Notes under the pieces: model-generated
Databases searched by the model: none
What the model was told of the DNA's origin: nothing
Seen by the model: only the letters and a program-made list of their open reading frames with translations
Program-made: the position numbers and the translations under genes
In this document: piece after piece, positions 8,898 through 19,500 of the stretch
Layout: each line of letters starts with the position of its first letter
Numbering within the stretch: the first letter of the stretch is position 1
Assembly (NCBI RefSeq): GCF_001968815.1
Contig: NZ_MIEQ01000095.1
Location: forward strand, 18,685-82,684
Source of the DNA: Motiliproteus sp. MSK22-1
Lineage (GTDB): Bacteria; Pseudomonadota; Gammaproteobacteria; Pseudomonadales; Balneatricaceae
Reading direction: 5' to 3'
DNA: 64,000 nucleotides

Positions 8898-11800
8898 TTA
8901 ATCTTGAGGTAATTCAGTTTGAGGCGATTCAGTTTGAGGTGATTGATGTTGAGGTCGTTCAGAGAACAAATTCCCCTGATCCAGTTTGTGGCTCAGAGCA
9001 GACATAAGGGTTTTCAGTCCGTTCTCAACATTCTCGAAGTACTTGGTGATAGCAGCCTGATCCTCCGTTGTTGCTGCATTTTCCAGCTCAGCACAGATAT
9101 CGCCAAGAGTAACAGCCCCAACTGAACGGGATGCTGATTTTAGTTTGTGGGCGATATAGCAGAGCTGTCGGCTATCCCTCTGTTTAAATGCCTTACGCAA
9201 TTCTTTAGCTTGCTGTTGAGCCGACTCCCGATAGCTGATCAGCAAATCATTGATGATCTCTGGATTGTCACCTACGATTTCTGTTAATACCTCCATGTTC
9301 AGGACTTCGGTTTCATTAGTTGCGGTTACTGCTGCCTCGTCAGTATCGGTGACCCACTGGTCCGATGAGGGGGTGCCGACCTTCGACATGTATTTTCCCA
9401 GCTGGTCTTTTAGCAGATGAAGCTGAACGGGTTTGGTCAGATAGCCATCCATTCCTGCTGACTTAGCCCGGTGAGCTTCACCGTGTAATGCATTAGCCGT
9501 AAGCGCCAGAATCGGTATCCGTGTTCCATTGCTCTCTTCGGCGCGAATGCTCCTGGCCAGGGCGTAGCCGTCCATATGGGGCATATGCAGGTCACTGAGA
9601 AGCATTGCATAATTTTCCGTTCGCCACATCTCTAAGGCAATCTTTCCGTCTCCGGCAATTTCTGCTGCATATCCCAGCAGGCTCAGTTGACGTAAAATAA
9701 CTTTCTGGTTTATCAGATCATCCTCTGCAACCAGGATCAGGCGGCCTTTTTCACGGGCTTCCGATACTGTAATGGGCTTATCTTCAAATTGAACCACATT
9801 GGTATCAGTGCGTTTTTTAACTGGAGTTTCCCGCCCTGCTGCAACGGCCACGGCATCGAGTATTTCCTGTCGTCGAATGATTTGGCTGTTTACAATGATG
9901 GCATTTGAAGTGGTGTCTCCGCTGGTCTCCTCTTCCGTATTGTTGTTGCTCCTCGATATATAGATCTGGCCAATATGCGGGTTGTTGTTCCGGCTTTCGT
10001 CACATAGCTTCCCAAAGGTAGAAATGTGATCTGTATCCATGATTGCCACCAAAGGTTTGCCGGTAGTGGCCGCTTGCAGGAATATTGATTCAGGGTCTGT
10101 GGTTGACTGAACCTGGGCACCAGCATGCTGCAGGTATACGGTAAGGTCGTCGGCATCATAGTGAGGGCTTTCAACCAGAATGCAGGTCAGTCCGCTCAGG
10201 CCCTGCTGTGGAGAGGTTGTTTGAGTTTCCACGGGTTCCGCAGGTAAGGTAATGATGAATGTCGAGCCCTGGCCAAGCTGGCTTTCTACTTTTATGCTGC
10301 CTTCCATCAGATTAACCAGTCTGTCGGCAATGGCCAGGCCAAGCCCTGTACCGCCAAAGCGCCGGGTTGTGGATGATTCGGCCTGTGTAAAAGAAGTGAA
10401 TAGACTCTCCAGAGCTTCTTTTGTCATACCGATACCGTTGTCCGCAACGCTGAATCTGATGGTGCCTGCTGATTGGTCAGAAACTTCCACCCGCACCTTT
10501 ACCTGACCTCGTTTATCGGATTGATTACCACTGAATTTGACAGCGTTTCCGATCAGGTTGTACAGCACCTGGCGCAATCGCGTCGGGTCGGACCAGACCT
10601 GATCAGGTATCTCTGGAGAGGTAAAAAGACTGATATCTGTACCTTTGCTGGCGGCAACGGTCGACAGGGTAATACAAATATTTTCAACAATTTCGACCAC
10701 AAATACCGGGGCTCGCTCAAGTTCCAGTCGACCAGCCTCTATTTTGGAGAAATCCAGGACATCATCAATCAGATCCAACAGTGTCAGCGCTGATTCGCGA
10801 ATGGTTTTTACGGCATCGGCCTGTTGTTCACTAATACGACTGTGGGCCAGGACATCGACCATACCAATAACGCCATTCATTGGTGTTCTGATTTCATGAC
10901 TCATCGCAGCAAGAAATGATGATTTTGCCCGATTGGCGTGCTCCGCTTCCGCTTTCGCTTGTTCAAGTTGTTTGTTGGTTTCACCAAGTTCAGTTGTTTG
11001 CTCTGCGAGTTTCAGTGCACGAAGTCTTGTTATGGTAAACATATTGCTGATGATAAATAGCAGTATGCAGAACAAAGAACCTCCGATAAGCAGCCATATT
11101 GGTAATGTGAAGCCGAGTCCTGCTTCAAAAATCGGAGTTGAGTAATAGCTGATTGTCCATAATCGACCCGCAACCTGAACCTTTTGGGCGGTCCGGAATA
11201 CCGGTTTCCAGGTTTTAGCAGTGAGCCCCAGTTCTGCATCACCATCGTAAAGCAATGCGTTCTGGTTTTGCTCAGTGCCATCGTAAACTTTAAAGCTGAC
11301 CGTGGAGGTCTGTTCCCTGAGAATTCCTTGCATCAGGTCTGTTGCCCGAAACGGACTGTACACGTAGCCGTATAATGCCTGCCTGCGTTCCGGTACTGAA
11401 GCAGGTGTCTCCGAGGTTGTGTAAACGGGAAGATAGAGTAAAAAACCGGCTTGCTTATCGTCAGTTATTTCCTGTACCAGCTCAACCTTGCCAGACAAGG
11501 CCGCCACTCCAGTATCGCGGGCTTTTGACATGGCCGCGTTACGCACAGACTGTGAGAACATATCATAACCAAAGGCCTGGCGATTGCGTTCATCAAATGG
11601 CTCAAGATAGATGATCGAGGTGTATTCATCACGAACACCCGAAGGCTTGAGATTATAATTGCTAAACCCCTCACTACGGATTTGCTGAATATGATTGTCC
11701 AGGTCGCCAGGGCGGAGAAAGAGAGAAAATCCCAAGCCTTGAATACCGGGGAAATTTTCTTCTAATTTCAGTGTTTCAAAGTATTTTTTCCAGGCCTGAC

Positions 11801-12071
11801 GGTCCACCTCCCGGGAGATGTCAAACAACCCCTTGCCTCCCCGGAGCACTTGCTCATAGGCTGCCATTTGATTGGTGATCTGGGATTCGATGAGGTGAGT
11901 ATTGGCCTTGAATCGCAACTCGGCAGTACGATAGACATATTCACTGGCATACTGCCAGCCGCCAATAGTAAACATCAGGGTGACCAATAGTACAATCAGT
12001 GGTGTGTAACCGGGTTTAAAGCGGGTGCTGGCCGTCAGGATTGAATTTTTGATTGGTGCCGGGTTTTGCAT
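8898..12071 (-). CDS. CHASE-domain hybrid sensor histidine kinase (HK1)
   Basis: 1,057-residue membrane phosphorelay kinase. A transmembrane helix (about 23-45) precedes a periplasmic CHASE sensor domain (about 70-300, with [20 protein letters not shown] and GFLLYLPVY) and a second helix (about 322-347). Then come HisKA with His392 ([12 protein letters not shown]), the HATPase ([25 protein letters not shown]), a degenerate receiver (about 626-747), a true receiver with Asp827 ([12 protein letters not shown]) and Lys880 (YLTKP), and an Hpt domain with His975 ([10 protein letters not shown]). Unlike its two neighbours it has no PAS domain. The ligand is unknown. The C-terminal tail consists of five-residue repeats ([14 protein letters not shown]) encoded by a 15-bp tandem repeat. 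ATG 12071 has AAGGAAT upstream. The likely receiving partner is the receiver-EAL protein of the same locus. Confidence 0.92.
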   Translation of the reverse strand: MQNPAPIKNSILTASTRFKPGYTPLIVLLVTLMFTIGGWQYASEYVYRTAELRFKANTHLIESQITNQMAAYEQVLRGGKGLFDISREVDRQAWKKYFETLKLEENFPGIQGLGFSLFLRPGDLDNHIQQIRSEGFSNYNLKPSGVRDEYTSIIYLEPFDERNRQAFGYDMFSQSVRNAAMSKARDTGVAALSGKVELVQEITDDKQAGFLLYLPVYTTSETPASVPERRQALYGYVYSPFRATDLMQGILREQTSTVSFKVYDGTEQNQNALLYDGDAELGLTAKTWKPVFRTAQKVQVAGRLWTISYYSTPIFEAGLGFTLPIWLLIGGSLFCILLFIISNMFTITRLRALKLAEQTTELGETNKQLEQAKAEAEHANRAKSSFLAAMSHEIRTPMNGVIGMVDVLAHSRISEQQADAVKTIRESALTLLDLIDDVLDFSKIEAGRLELERAPVFVVEIVENICITLSTVAASKGTDISLFTSPEIPDQVWSDPTRLRQVLYNLIGNAVKFSGNQSDKRGQVKVRVEVSDQSAGTIRFSVADNGIGMTKEALESLFTSFTQAESSTTRRFGGTGLGLAIADRLVNLMEGSIKVESQLGQGSTFIITLPAEPVETQTTSPQQGLSGLTCILVESPHYDADDLTVYLQHAGAQVQSTTDPESIFLQAATTGKPLVAIMDTDHISTFGKLCDESRNNNPHIGQIYISRSNNNTEEETSGDTTSNAIIVNSQIIRRQEILDAVAVAAGRETPVKKRTDTNVVQFEDKPITVSEAREKGRLILVAEDDLINQKVILRQLSLLGYAAEIAGDGKIALEMWRTENYAMLLSDLHMPHMDGYALARSIRAEESNGTRIPILALTANALHGEAHRAKSAGMDGYLTKPVQLHLLKDQLGKYMSKVGTPSSDQWVTDTDEAAVTATNETEVLNMEVLTEIVGDNPEIINDLLISYRESAQQQAKELRKAFKQRDSRQLCYIAHKLKSASRSVGAVTLGDICAELENAATTEDQAAITKYFENVENGLKTLMSALSHKLDQGNLFSERPQHQSPQTESPQTELPQD
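8906..8965. repeat. 15-bp tandem repeat, four units, in the HK1 3' end
   Basis: Four consecutive 15-base units: GAGGTAATTCAGTTT, GAGGCGATTCAGTTT, GAGGTGATTGATGTT and GAGGTCGTTCAGAGA. The period is exact while the sequence has drifted. Because 15 is a multiple of three, the reading frame of HK1 is kept and the repeat becomes a proline/glutamine-rich C-terminal tail. Confidence 0.85.
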
Positions 12072-12466
12072 AACTCGATTCCTTTCCGTCCCCTGTATGC
12101 AGTTGCACTGTCCTTCGAACTACACCACACCCGTCCGTACGGTTAATCAACAACAGATACTGCTCCAGCGATTTTATACAGGTTTTATCTTCTTTTCATC
12201 GGTGGGCAGTGTCTCCACAACGAATGAAACAGTCCTAATTGTAATAGTTGATGAAGTCGCATATTGCAACCGCTCCTATGGTGCATCTCTAAATTAGAAC
12301 CAATTAAATTGTTGTAGACTGAGGAATAAAAAATCAGGGATCAAGAAAGCTCTGAATAAGCGCTATCAATAAGTTCCAAATACTCCGGGTTCAGCCGCAA
12401 TATAAGGTTTATTTGGAGGTGACGCCGGTTATCTGCTGGCGGGTTATGGAGCCGTACCCTTAGCGA
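12072..12466. other. Intergenic region between HK2 and HK1
   Basis: 395 bases between two minus-strand kinase genes. It must hold any promoter for HK1. No terminator hairpin, strong promoter match or small gene with a convincing start was seen. The length suggests that HK1 is transcribed on its own rather than only by read-through from HK2. Confidence 0.6.
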
Positions 12467-15400
12467 CTATGCGGGTCCGCATATCTTATCTATTGCAGAG
12501 AATACAGCCATAAGAGCGCTATCAAACTCCTTGAGCAGCCTGTCGTCATCGGGTTGTTGGGCATTCTCTATTCGTTCACAGTATTCCCCCAGGATCATTG
12601 CGCCCATCGCCCGTGAGGAAGATTTTAATCGGTGAGCTGCGGCTCCGGCGGCTTCCCAGTTATCGGTCGAGATTGCCCTGCGTATTTGTGTGATCGCTTC
12701 CTCCGCAGAATGCCGAAAATCGAGCAGAAACTCTTTAACCAATTCCGGTTCGTCTCCGATTAACTGCTTAAGTACTTGGGTGTCAAGTACAGTCTGGGTA
12801 TCAACTACAGTTTGATTGGAAATATCCTCAGGCTGATCCGTTTCTGCGGGGCTGGTCCCGGTATCATCAACAGGTTTCTCTGGCAGCCACTCTGCCAGTT
12901 TGGTTTTAAGCTTATCAAGTATAAGTGGTTTGGAAAGGTAGTCGTCCATGCCAGCCTCCCGGCATCGTTCAGCTTCCTCTTTGAGGGCATTAGCCGTGAT
13001 TGCAATGATTGGTCGTCTACCGGAGCTGCCGTTTTCTGCACTACGGATGGCTTGTGCCAGCTCATAACCATCCATTTTAGGCATTTGAAGGTCAGTCAGC
13101 AGTAAGCTGTGACAGTTTTGATGCCACATATCGAGCGCATCCTGACCGTTATCGGCAAAATCAGCCGCATAACCAAGCAGCGCTAACTGACAGCGAATCA
13201 TCTTCTGGTTGGTATGGTTGTCTTCTGCAACGAGGACTAAGCGCCCCTGTTTCATTGCTGAGTCTCTATCCGGTGGCGTTAACATTGCGGTCAGGTGCTC
13301 GTTGGTTTTTTCATCGGCCTTCTGTTCTGCGCGGCCGGTAACGATTGCAATTGCTTGTAGCAGTGCTCCACGGGTCACGGCATCGCTGTCGAGCATAACG
13401 ATGCCCGGTTGGAGCTGACGTGGTGCGAGGCGTTGACCACGGCCGACAATAACAAGAGATGGTTTCGGATCGATTGTCAGCTTGTTGTACCAATCCAGTA
13501 CAGATGAGTCTTGAGCTTCCAGCAGTACGACGGTAGCTGCTGCTGGTAAGGCACTCAGTTTTTGCTCGGCCAGCTCCCGTGTCGGCAAAATATCAGTCGT
13601 TGCATGAGCATGTTGCAGATAAATACACCAGTCTTTGGCCTGTGATCTGGCCTGTAAAATAACCAGACAGCTCAGGCCCGTCAGATCCATCTCATTAGGC
13701 GGTAAGCAAGGAGTTGCTGTTCGCTCGATCGGTAGAGTAATGGTAAAGGTAGAGCCCTGGCCGGGTTCACTGATTACTCCTATCTCTCCTCCGAGCATTT
13801 CTACCAGTCGCTTGCAGATCGACAAGCCAAGTCCAGTCCCACCGTAGCGCCTTGTTGTAGAAGCTTCCGCTTGAGCAAAGGGTTTGAAAAGACGGCTCTG
13901 AGCCTCTGCCGTTATGCCAATGCCATTGTCTGCCACTGAGAGAGAGACTTGTGATTCAGCCTTGAGTTCTGCTCTTACCAGAATCCGGCCACGGTGCCCT
14001 TGACCGCTGGAAAACTTGATGGCGTTGGAGAGGAGGTTATTGAGAATCTGTCGCAAGCGTACACTGTCGCTAAGGATCTGGCCAGGTAGATTCGGATCGG
14101 TAAAAATATCCAGCTTCAGCCCCTTGCGCAAGGCAACCTGCTTCATTGTGGCACAGACCGATTCAACGATACGCTCTAATGATACGGGTTGATGTTCCAG
14201 TTCCAGCTGACCCGCTTCGATCTTTGAGAAATCGAGAATGTCATCGATCACCCGAAGCAGGGTGAAGGCTGAATCATGCATGGTTTCAACCAGTTCTGCC
14301 TGGTGAGGTTTCAGACTGGATCGGGCAAGCAGGTCTACGCAACCGATGACGCCATTCATTGGAGTACGAATCTCGTGACTCATGGTGGCGAGAAACGCTG
14401 ATTTGGCAACTGTTGCCTGCTGGGCCAGCAATAACTCCTGGCGGTCTTTTTCTTGCTGCAATCGATCGGTGATATCGCGTACCGCAGCGGCTACCATGGG
14501 GCCTTCTTCTGTCTCCATGGGGCCAAGGCTGATTTCTACCGGAAATGATGTCCCATCTTTACGAACCGCGTTGAGGCTGGCGCCACTTACTCCCATGGGT
14601 CGGGTTAATGGGGTGTTTAAGAAATTTTCGCGCTGCTTTATATGTTGTTTATGATTTTCCTGGGGGATTAAGATTTCTATCTTCTGTCCTACCAACTCTT
14701 CGCTTAACCAGCCGAACAGTTGTTGACAGCGTCGATTCAGCAGTCGGATTACTCCTTGGTGATCAACCATAATCATGGCATCAGGGGCGAACTCGAAGAG
14801 GTCCCGAAAACGGTTCTGCATTTGCTCAGCGATAAGCTGGGCTTCTCTTTGCTTGGTGACGTCATACATGGTGACTATGGCGCCTTGCTTATTGCCATTT
14901 TCATCCAGCAGAGGGCCGCCGTTAGCCACCAGGGTACGAGGCGGCTGTCCTTTTGCAATGATGCTCATTGCAGCGTCGGTTACGGTCTCTCCCTGCCATG
15001 CTCTGACCAGAGGAATACGCTCGGTTGCCAAGGGAGTGGTTCCATCTTCTTCAAAGAGGTCATAGTACTGGGCCCAGTCTTCAGGCGGAGTCTGACTTGG
15101 GTCGGTGCCGTGCCATTCCCGAGCGGCTCTGTTGAACAGTTTTAGCTGGCCCTGGGCGTCACAGGCGACTACACCCTCCGCAAGGTTCTCCAGTAACAGA
15201 CGATTGAACAGCTCCTTTTCACGCAGAGTTCTGGCGGATTCTTCCACTTCTTGTGTTCGCTCACGTACGGCGCGGGCCAGATCATTGTTATGACGACGAT
15301 GATTTCTGAGTAGTGCGACCATCAATATCGTCAGGATCAGTCCGAATATGGCGACTATCCATGGCCAGGCTGTACGGTTATCGGCTTCAAATTGTGGAAG

Positions 15401-16387
15401 CGGGCTGGCTAACAGACTGTACTGTCTACCGGCAGAACCGAAGCTTTGTATTGAATACAGCCCTTCTGATGGTTCGGTCAAAAGGTCATTATCGGGAGAT
15501 AAGGTTTCCTTTCTGAGTCGAGATCCATAGATCGCAAGGAATTGGTTGCTTTCACTGGTATCGTACAGTGTGTAATCGATAGGGGATGGGGTTTGCACTT
15601 CAGATGCTCTTTCAAGAAGCTTCTGCGGATCCAGTGCAGCAAGGGCATAGCCCGTCAGTGCTGTCATCCGCTGTTCGACGGTTTCGATAGCCGCGTTTGC
15701 GCGGAATATGGGGATAAAGGCGAGCAAGGCCCAGTTGACTTGTGCGTCCCTGATCCAGGGGACACGAGGTGTTATCGCGGGTCGGTTGCTGTTACGGGCC
15801 AGCTCCATGGCCTGGCGTCGATCATCCCAGAAGCCGTGGTCGAGCCCATGAGCGAATGCGTTCCGCTCTTTTGGCCAATAGTAAAGGACGGGCATGTATC
15901 CTGAGCGGTCAGCTGCAGGAACCAGCTGTCCTTCTGTATTGGGTTCGGCTATATAGAATGCCGGGGAGCCGGCTGCTTTCACTGATTGTTCGAACAGGGC
16001 CCGTTTTGAAGCCGGTACCACGGGGATCCACTCAAAGGCGTAGACGGCTGGATCATTGGCCACCAGTGTCTCGGTGACCTGCTCAAACTTCGCTTGGTCC
16101 CAGTCACCGACGATTTTCGAGTTGCTGGAAAGCAACTTGAGTTCACGCAATACCAGATCGAAGCGATAATCTAACAGTTTTGTCCGTTCTGCTGCCAAGG
16201 TGTCGAGCTTTCTTTGCAGTAGTGTTGTTTCTGCTTGGTAGAGTTGCCAGAAAGATAGCAAGGAAAGGATCAACCCCAGCAGGAGAATCAGTGTGGGGGA
16301 TGACAGAGTACTGGTGGCGAAAAAAGGCCCCGAAACGGAGTTCGGTAATTTCTCTGGATCTGGAATGATATTTTTGCTGTTCACCAT
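12467..16387 (-). CDS. CHASE/PAS/PAS hybrid sensor histidine kinase (HK2)
   Basis: 1,306-residue membrane kinase, the largest of three paralogues here. A helix (about 31-52) and a periplasmic CHASE-type domain (about 75-325: VYAFEWIPVVP, GFWDDRRQAMELARNSNRP) end at a second helix (about 341-361). Two PAS domains follow (about 393-515, 525-645), then HisKA with His671 (HEIRTPMNG), the HATPase (NLLSNAIKF, VADNGIGI, GGTGLGL), a degenerate receiver (about 901-1018), a true receiver with Asp1099 (LLLTDLQMPKMDG) and an Hpt domain with His1252 (AHRLKSSSRA). In the degenerate receiver the usual phosphoacceptor position appears to be Glu957 (VVLLEAQD) and the N-terminal acidic pair is missing. The linker before Hpt carries an 18-bp tandem duplication (DTQTVL, DTQVLK). 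ATG 16387 has only a weak ribosome-binding site. Confidence 0.92.
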   Translation of the reverse strand: MVNSKNIIPDPEKLPNSVSGPFFATSTLSSPTLILLLGLILSLLSFWQLYQAETTLLQRKLDTLAAERTKLLDYRFDLVLRELKLLSSNSKIVGDWDQAKFEQVTETLVANDPAVYAFEWIPVVPASKRALFEQSVKAAGSPAFYIAEPNTEGQLVPAADRSGYMPVLYYWPKERNAFAHGLDHGFWDDRRQAMELARNSNRPAITPRVPWIRDAQVNWALLAFIPIFRANAAIETVEQRMTALTGYALAALDPQKLLERASEVQTPSPIDYTLYDTSESNQFLAIYGSRLRKETLSPDNDLLTEPSEGLYSIQSFGSAGRQYSLLASPLPQFEADNRTAWPWIVAIFGLILTILMVALLRNHRRHNNDLARAVRERTQEVEESARTLREKELFNRLLLENLAEGVVACDAQGQLKLFNRAAREWHGTDPSQTPPEDWAQYYDLFEEDGTTPLATERIPLVRAWQGETVTDAAMSIIAKGQPPRTLVANGGPLLDENGNKQGAIVTMYDVTKQREAQLIAEQMQNRFRDLFEFAPDAMIMVDHQGVIRLLNRRCQQLFGWLSEELVGQKIEILIPQENHKQHIKQRENFLNTPLTRPMGVSGASLNAVRKDGTSFPVEISLGPMETEEGPMVAAAVRDITDRLQQEKDRQELLLAQQATVAKSAFLATMSHEIRTPMNGVIGCVDLLARSSLKPHQAELVETMHDSAFTLLRVIDDILDFSKIEAGQLELEHQPVSLERIVESVCATMKQVALRKGLKLDIFTDPNLPGQILSDSVRLRQILNNLLSNAIKFSSGQGHRGRILVRAELKAESQVSLSVADNGIGITAEAQSRLFKPFAQAEASTTRRYGGTGLGLSICKRLVEMLGGEIGVISEPGQGSTFTITLPIERTATPCLPPNEMDLTGLSCLVILQARSQAKDWCIYLQHAHATTDILPTRELAEQKLSALPAAATVVLLEAQDSSVLDWYNKLTIDPKPSLVIVGRGQRLAPRQLQPGIVMLDSDAVTRGALLQAIAIVTGRAEQKADEKTNEHLTAMLTPPDRDSAMKQGRLVLVAEDNHTNQKMIRCQLALLGYAADFADNGQDALDMWHQNCHSLLLTDLQMPKMDGYELAQAIRSAENGSSGRRPIIAITANALKEEAERCREAGMDDYLSKPLILDKLKTKLAEWLPEKPVDDTGTSPAETDQPEDISNQTVVDTQTVLDTQVLKQLIGDEPELVKEFLLDFRHSAEEAITQIRRAISTDNWEAAGAAAHRLKSSSRAMGAMILGEYCERIENAQQPDDDRLLKEFDSALMAVFSAIDKICGPA
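12776..12811. repeat. 18-bp tandem duplication in the HK2 receiver-Hpt linker
   Basis: Two adjacent 18-base units, TTGGGTGTCAAGTACAGT and CTGGGTATCAACTACAGT, differing at three positions. They encode repeated six-residue pieces (VVDTQ, VLDTQ) between the receiver and Hpt domains of HK2. The frame is preserved. Confidence 0.8.
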
Positions 16388-16587
16388 TCAGTTGATCTCT
16401 TGTCAGTAGTCTGACGTTATTGGCAGGTTTAATGCCCTGGCCGAACTGTCAGCTTGATTGCTTTTCTGCATCATAAGGTCGCTTATCAATTTACTATCTA
16501 TTTATCTATCTACGTGCTGCCAGCTGTTCTCGTTCTGATAAATCGCTATCTGTATTTGATAAATAAAATGGAAGTAACTATTAGGGG

Positions 16588-19500
16588 TCAGCTGCTGTTG
16601 GTTCTCTGCTGCCACTGTTTTACTGCATCAAAATGCTGTGATAGCTGACTAACCAAGGCATCAAGCTGTCTCGATTCTTTGCCAGCGCTTTCTGACTCCA
16701 GCTCCTGACAGCAGGAGGCCAAGGCATGGGCACCCACTGAACGAGCAGATCCCTTGAGCTTATGACAAAGACTTCCAAAGGTTTGAAAATCCCCTTTTTG
16801 GTAGGCATTCAGAATTTCATTGAGATTACCTTCACCGTTACAGACAAAATCCCGATAAAATTCGGCCAGTATCGAAGGGTCGCTGGTGCCCAGTACCGAC
16901 TCTAACGCAGAGGCGTCTATTATATCGGCTGTTTTGATGGGGGCTGTGTCGGATGGATCAGCTGTATTGGATTTGTCTGCTGTTTCGGTTAAAGGCAACC
17001 AGTGAGTCATAACAACCTGCAGGTCTTTAATTCGAATAGGCTTGGTCAGATAATCATCCATTCCTGCCTTGTTACAGAGCTGTGCGGTGCCTTTCAGGGC
17101 ATCAGCGGTGATAGCGATAATGGGTATGGGCACTAACTGACGTTCACTCTCTTCATTGCGAATTGTTCGGGCCAGCTCGTAACCATCCATTTCGGGCATA
17201 TGACAATCTGTTAACAGCAAGTCATATACCTCGGATTTCCAACGCAGCAGCGCTTCGCGGCCATTGTCTGCCACCTCTACGTTATAGCCAAGTTGCTCAA
17301 GCTGATGTCGAATTACCTTCTGATTGGTTTTGTGGTCTTCTGCCACCAGTATTCGCCTCTGAGAGGCGTTACTCGCGTGCTGGGCCGGGAGTTCACTTGA
17401 TTGAAGGAGCGTTTTTTTGTCCTCGGGGTCTGCGTTTAATGACAGTCGGCCTGCGACCACTCCTGTTATGTGCAACAGGTCACTGCGATGCAGGCTGGTG
17501 ATATCCAGTGTTGCTGATCTGTCCTGAAAGTGCATTCTTTGTTCCGTATTTCGGCTCAGAATGATGAAACGAAGATTCTTTAAGGTTGAGTCTTTATTGC
17601 AGTGATTCTTCATTGCCTGAATATCGATACTTTTATCATCGACCATCAGCAGAGGTACGGGTCCTGTTGAGTCGATAGCTGCCAGTTTCAAAGGATCTTC
17701 TTCTTTGGCGACAAGTCTTACCTGTGCCCCAGCTGATTCAAGATAGCGTTTCATATAACTGGCCATCTGCTGATCCTGGCTTGCCAGCAGTACTTTCAGG
17801 CCACTCAGGTCAAACTGGTTTTTCTGGTCCACAGTCAGTACCTCCTCGAAAGGGATTCGGCAGCTGAAAATCGCCCCGTTGCCTTCGCTGCTATCGATAC
17901 TGATGGTTCCTCCCATTGCATCTAATAGACGTTGGCAGATGGTAAGTCCCAGACCACTACCACCAAAACGACGGGTTGTGGATGCTTCAGCTTGCATAAA
18001 GGGTTGGAATAATAATTTCTGTGAGGCTTCCGTCATCCCCACGCCGTTATCTTCAACCCGGAACATGACAACTTGCTTGCCGGACTTCCGGTACAGTAGT
18101 TCTACAGATATGACGACTCGGCTTTCTTTTTGCTGTTCACTGGAGCTGAATTTAATACCGTTGCTGATTAAATGAAGCAGAACTTGGCGCAATCGTACCG
18201 GATCTGCATAGACTTCATGTAATTCGGGATCGCAAAACATCAGCAATTCAACCCCTTTCTTGCGGGCTGTCTCAGCCATCGTGTCGACGGTCTCCTCCAC
18301 CACGCTGATAAGATCGACAGCAACTCGCTCCATTTCCAGGCGGCCAGCCTCTATCTTGGAGAAGTCGAGAATATCTTCAATAATATGCAGGAGGGCAAAA
18401 CTGGAAGAGCGAATGGTTGCGAGAAGCTCGTTCTGGTTAGGACTCATTTGGGTTGTTCCCAGCATTTCAACCATGCCTATAACACCATTCATCGGCGTTC
18501 GAATCTCGTGACTCATCGCTGCCAGGAATGCAGATTTTGCACGACTCGCCGCTTCCGATGCGTTTTTTTCCTCCAGCAGAAGGTTTTCAGCTCTTTTACG
18601 CTCGGTAATATCTCGAACCACAGCGGTAAAAAACAACTCTTTTTGTATATATACTTTGGTCAACCGTATTTCTATTGGAAATTCACTGCCATCATGGTGT
18701 AAAGCTTCCAACTCCCGGCTGGAGCCAAGAAGCTTCGCTCCCGGGGTTTGTAAGTACCTGTTCATATAATCATCATGGTGTTCCGCGTAGCGCTCAGGCA
18801 TCAGTATGTTGATTTTCTGGCCAATCAGCTGGTCAGTCTTATAGCCGAAAATGCTTTCTGTTGCCGGATTGCAAGAATGAATGATTCCGCGGGAGTCAAC
18901 GGTGATAACACCATCTCTTACTGTCTTCAGAATTGAGCTGCTGAACAGTTCGCTGTCTTCACGTCTGGCTTGTTCTGTGACGTACTTTTGGTAAGTTTCT
19001 GTGCGATTGATCAAGGATCTCAGGTAGAGGTATATCACGCAGGAAGCCAGAAGACCTGCAATCAGCAGCAAAAGGGGAAGTTGCAGCCAGTGTGAACTGG
19101 ATTCGTGATTTCGAGGGTGAAACTCCATTTCCCAGTTTCGACCGCCAACGGATAAGTGGTGGTGATAAACGTCCCCGGTTTGGTTCTGCTGAACAGCATG
19201 CTCTGTGCCGTGAGCCTGATGATCAGTGCTGTACAGTAATTGTTCCCCTTCGGTATCCCTGTCGGTTATCCTAAGGTGAACTTCACTCTTTCCGGCATCT
19301 CCGGCAAGGGCTGTTTCAATGAGTCGTTCCAGCTGGAACACGCCCAGGGTAAATCCCAGCAGGTGCTGACGTCGCTGATCTATGGTTTCAATAGTCTGAT
19401 TAGGCTGGTATACAGGAACAAACAATAAAATTGCTTTCTGGCCGTTAGTTTTCCCGTCCAGATCAATCGGGCCTGTGGCGATGGGCGAGTCGGTGTCACG

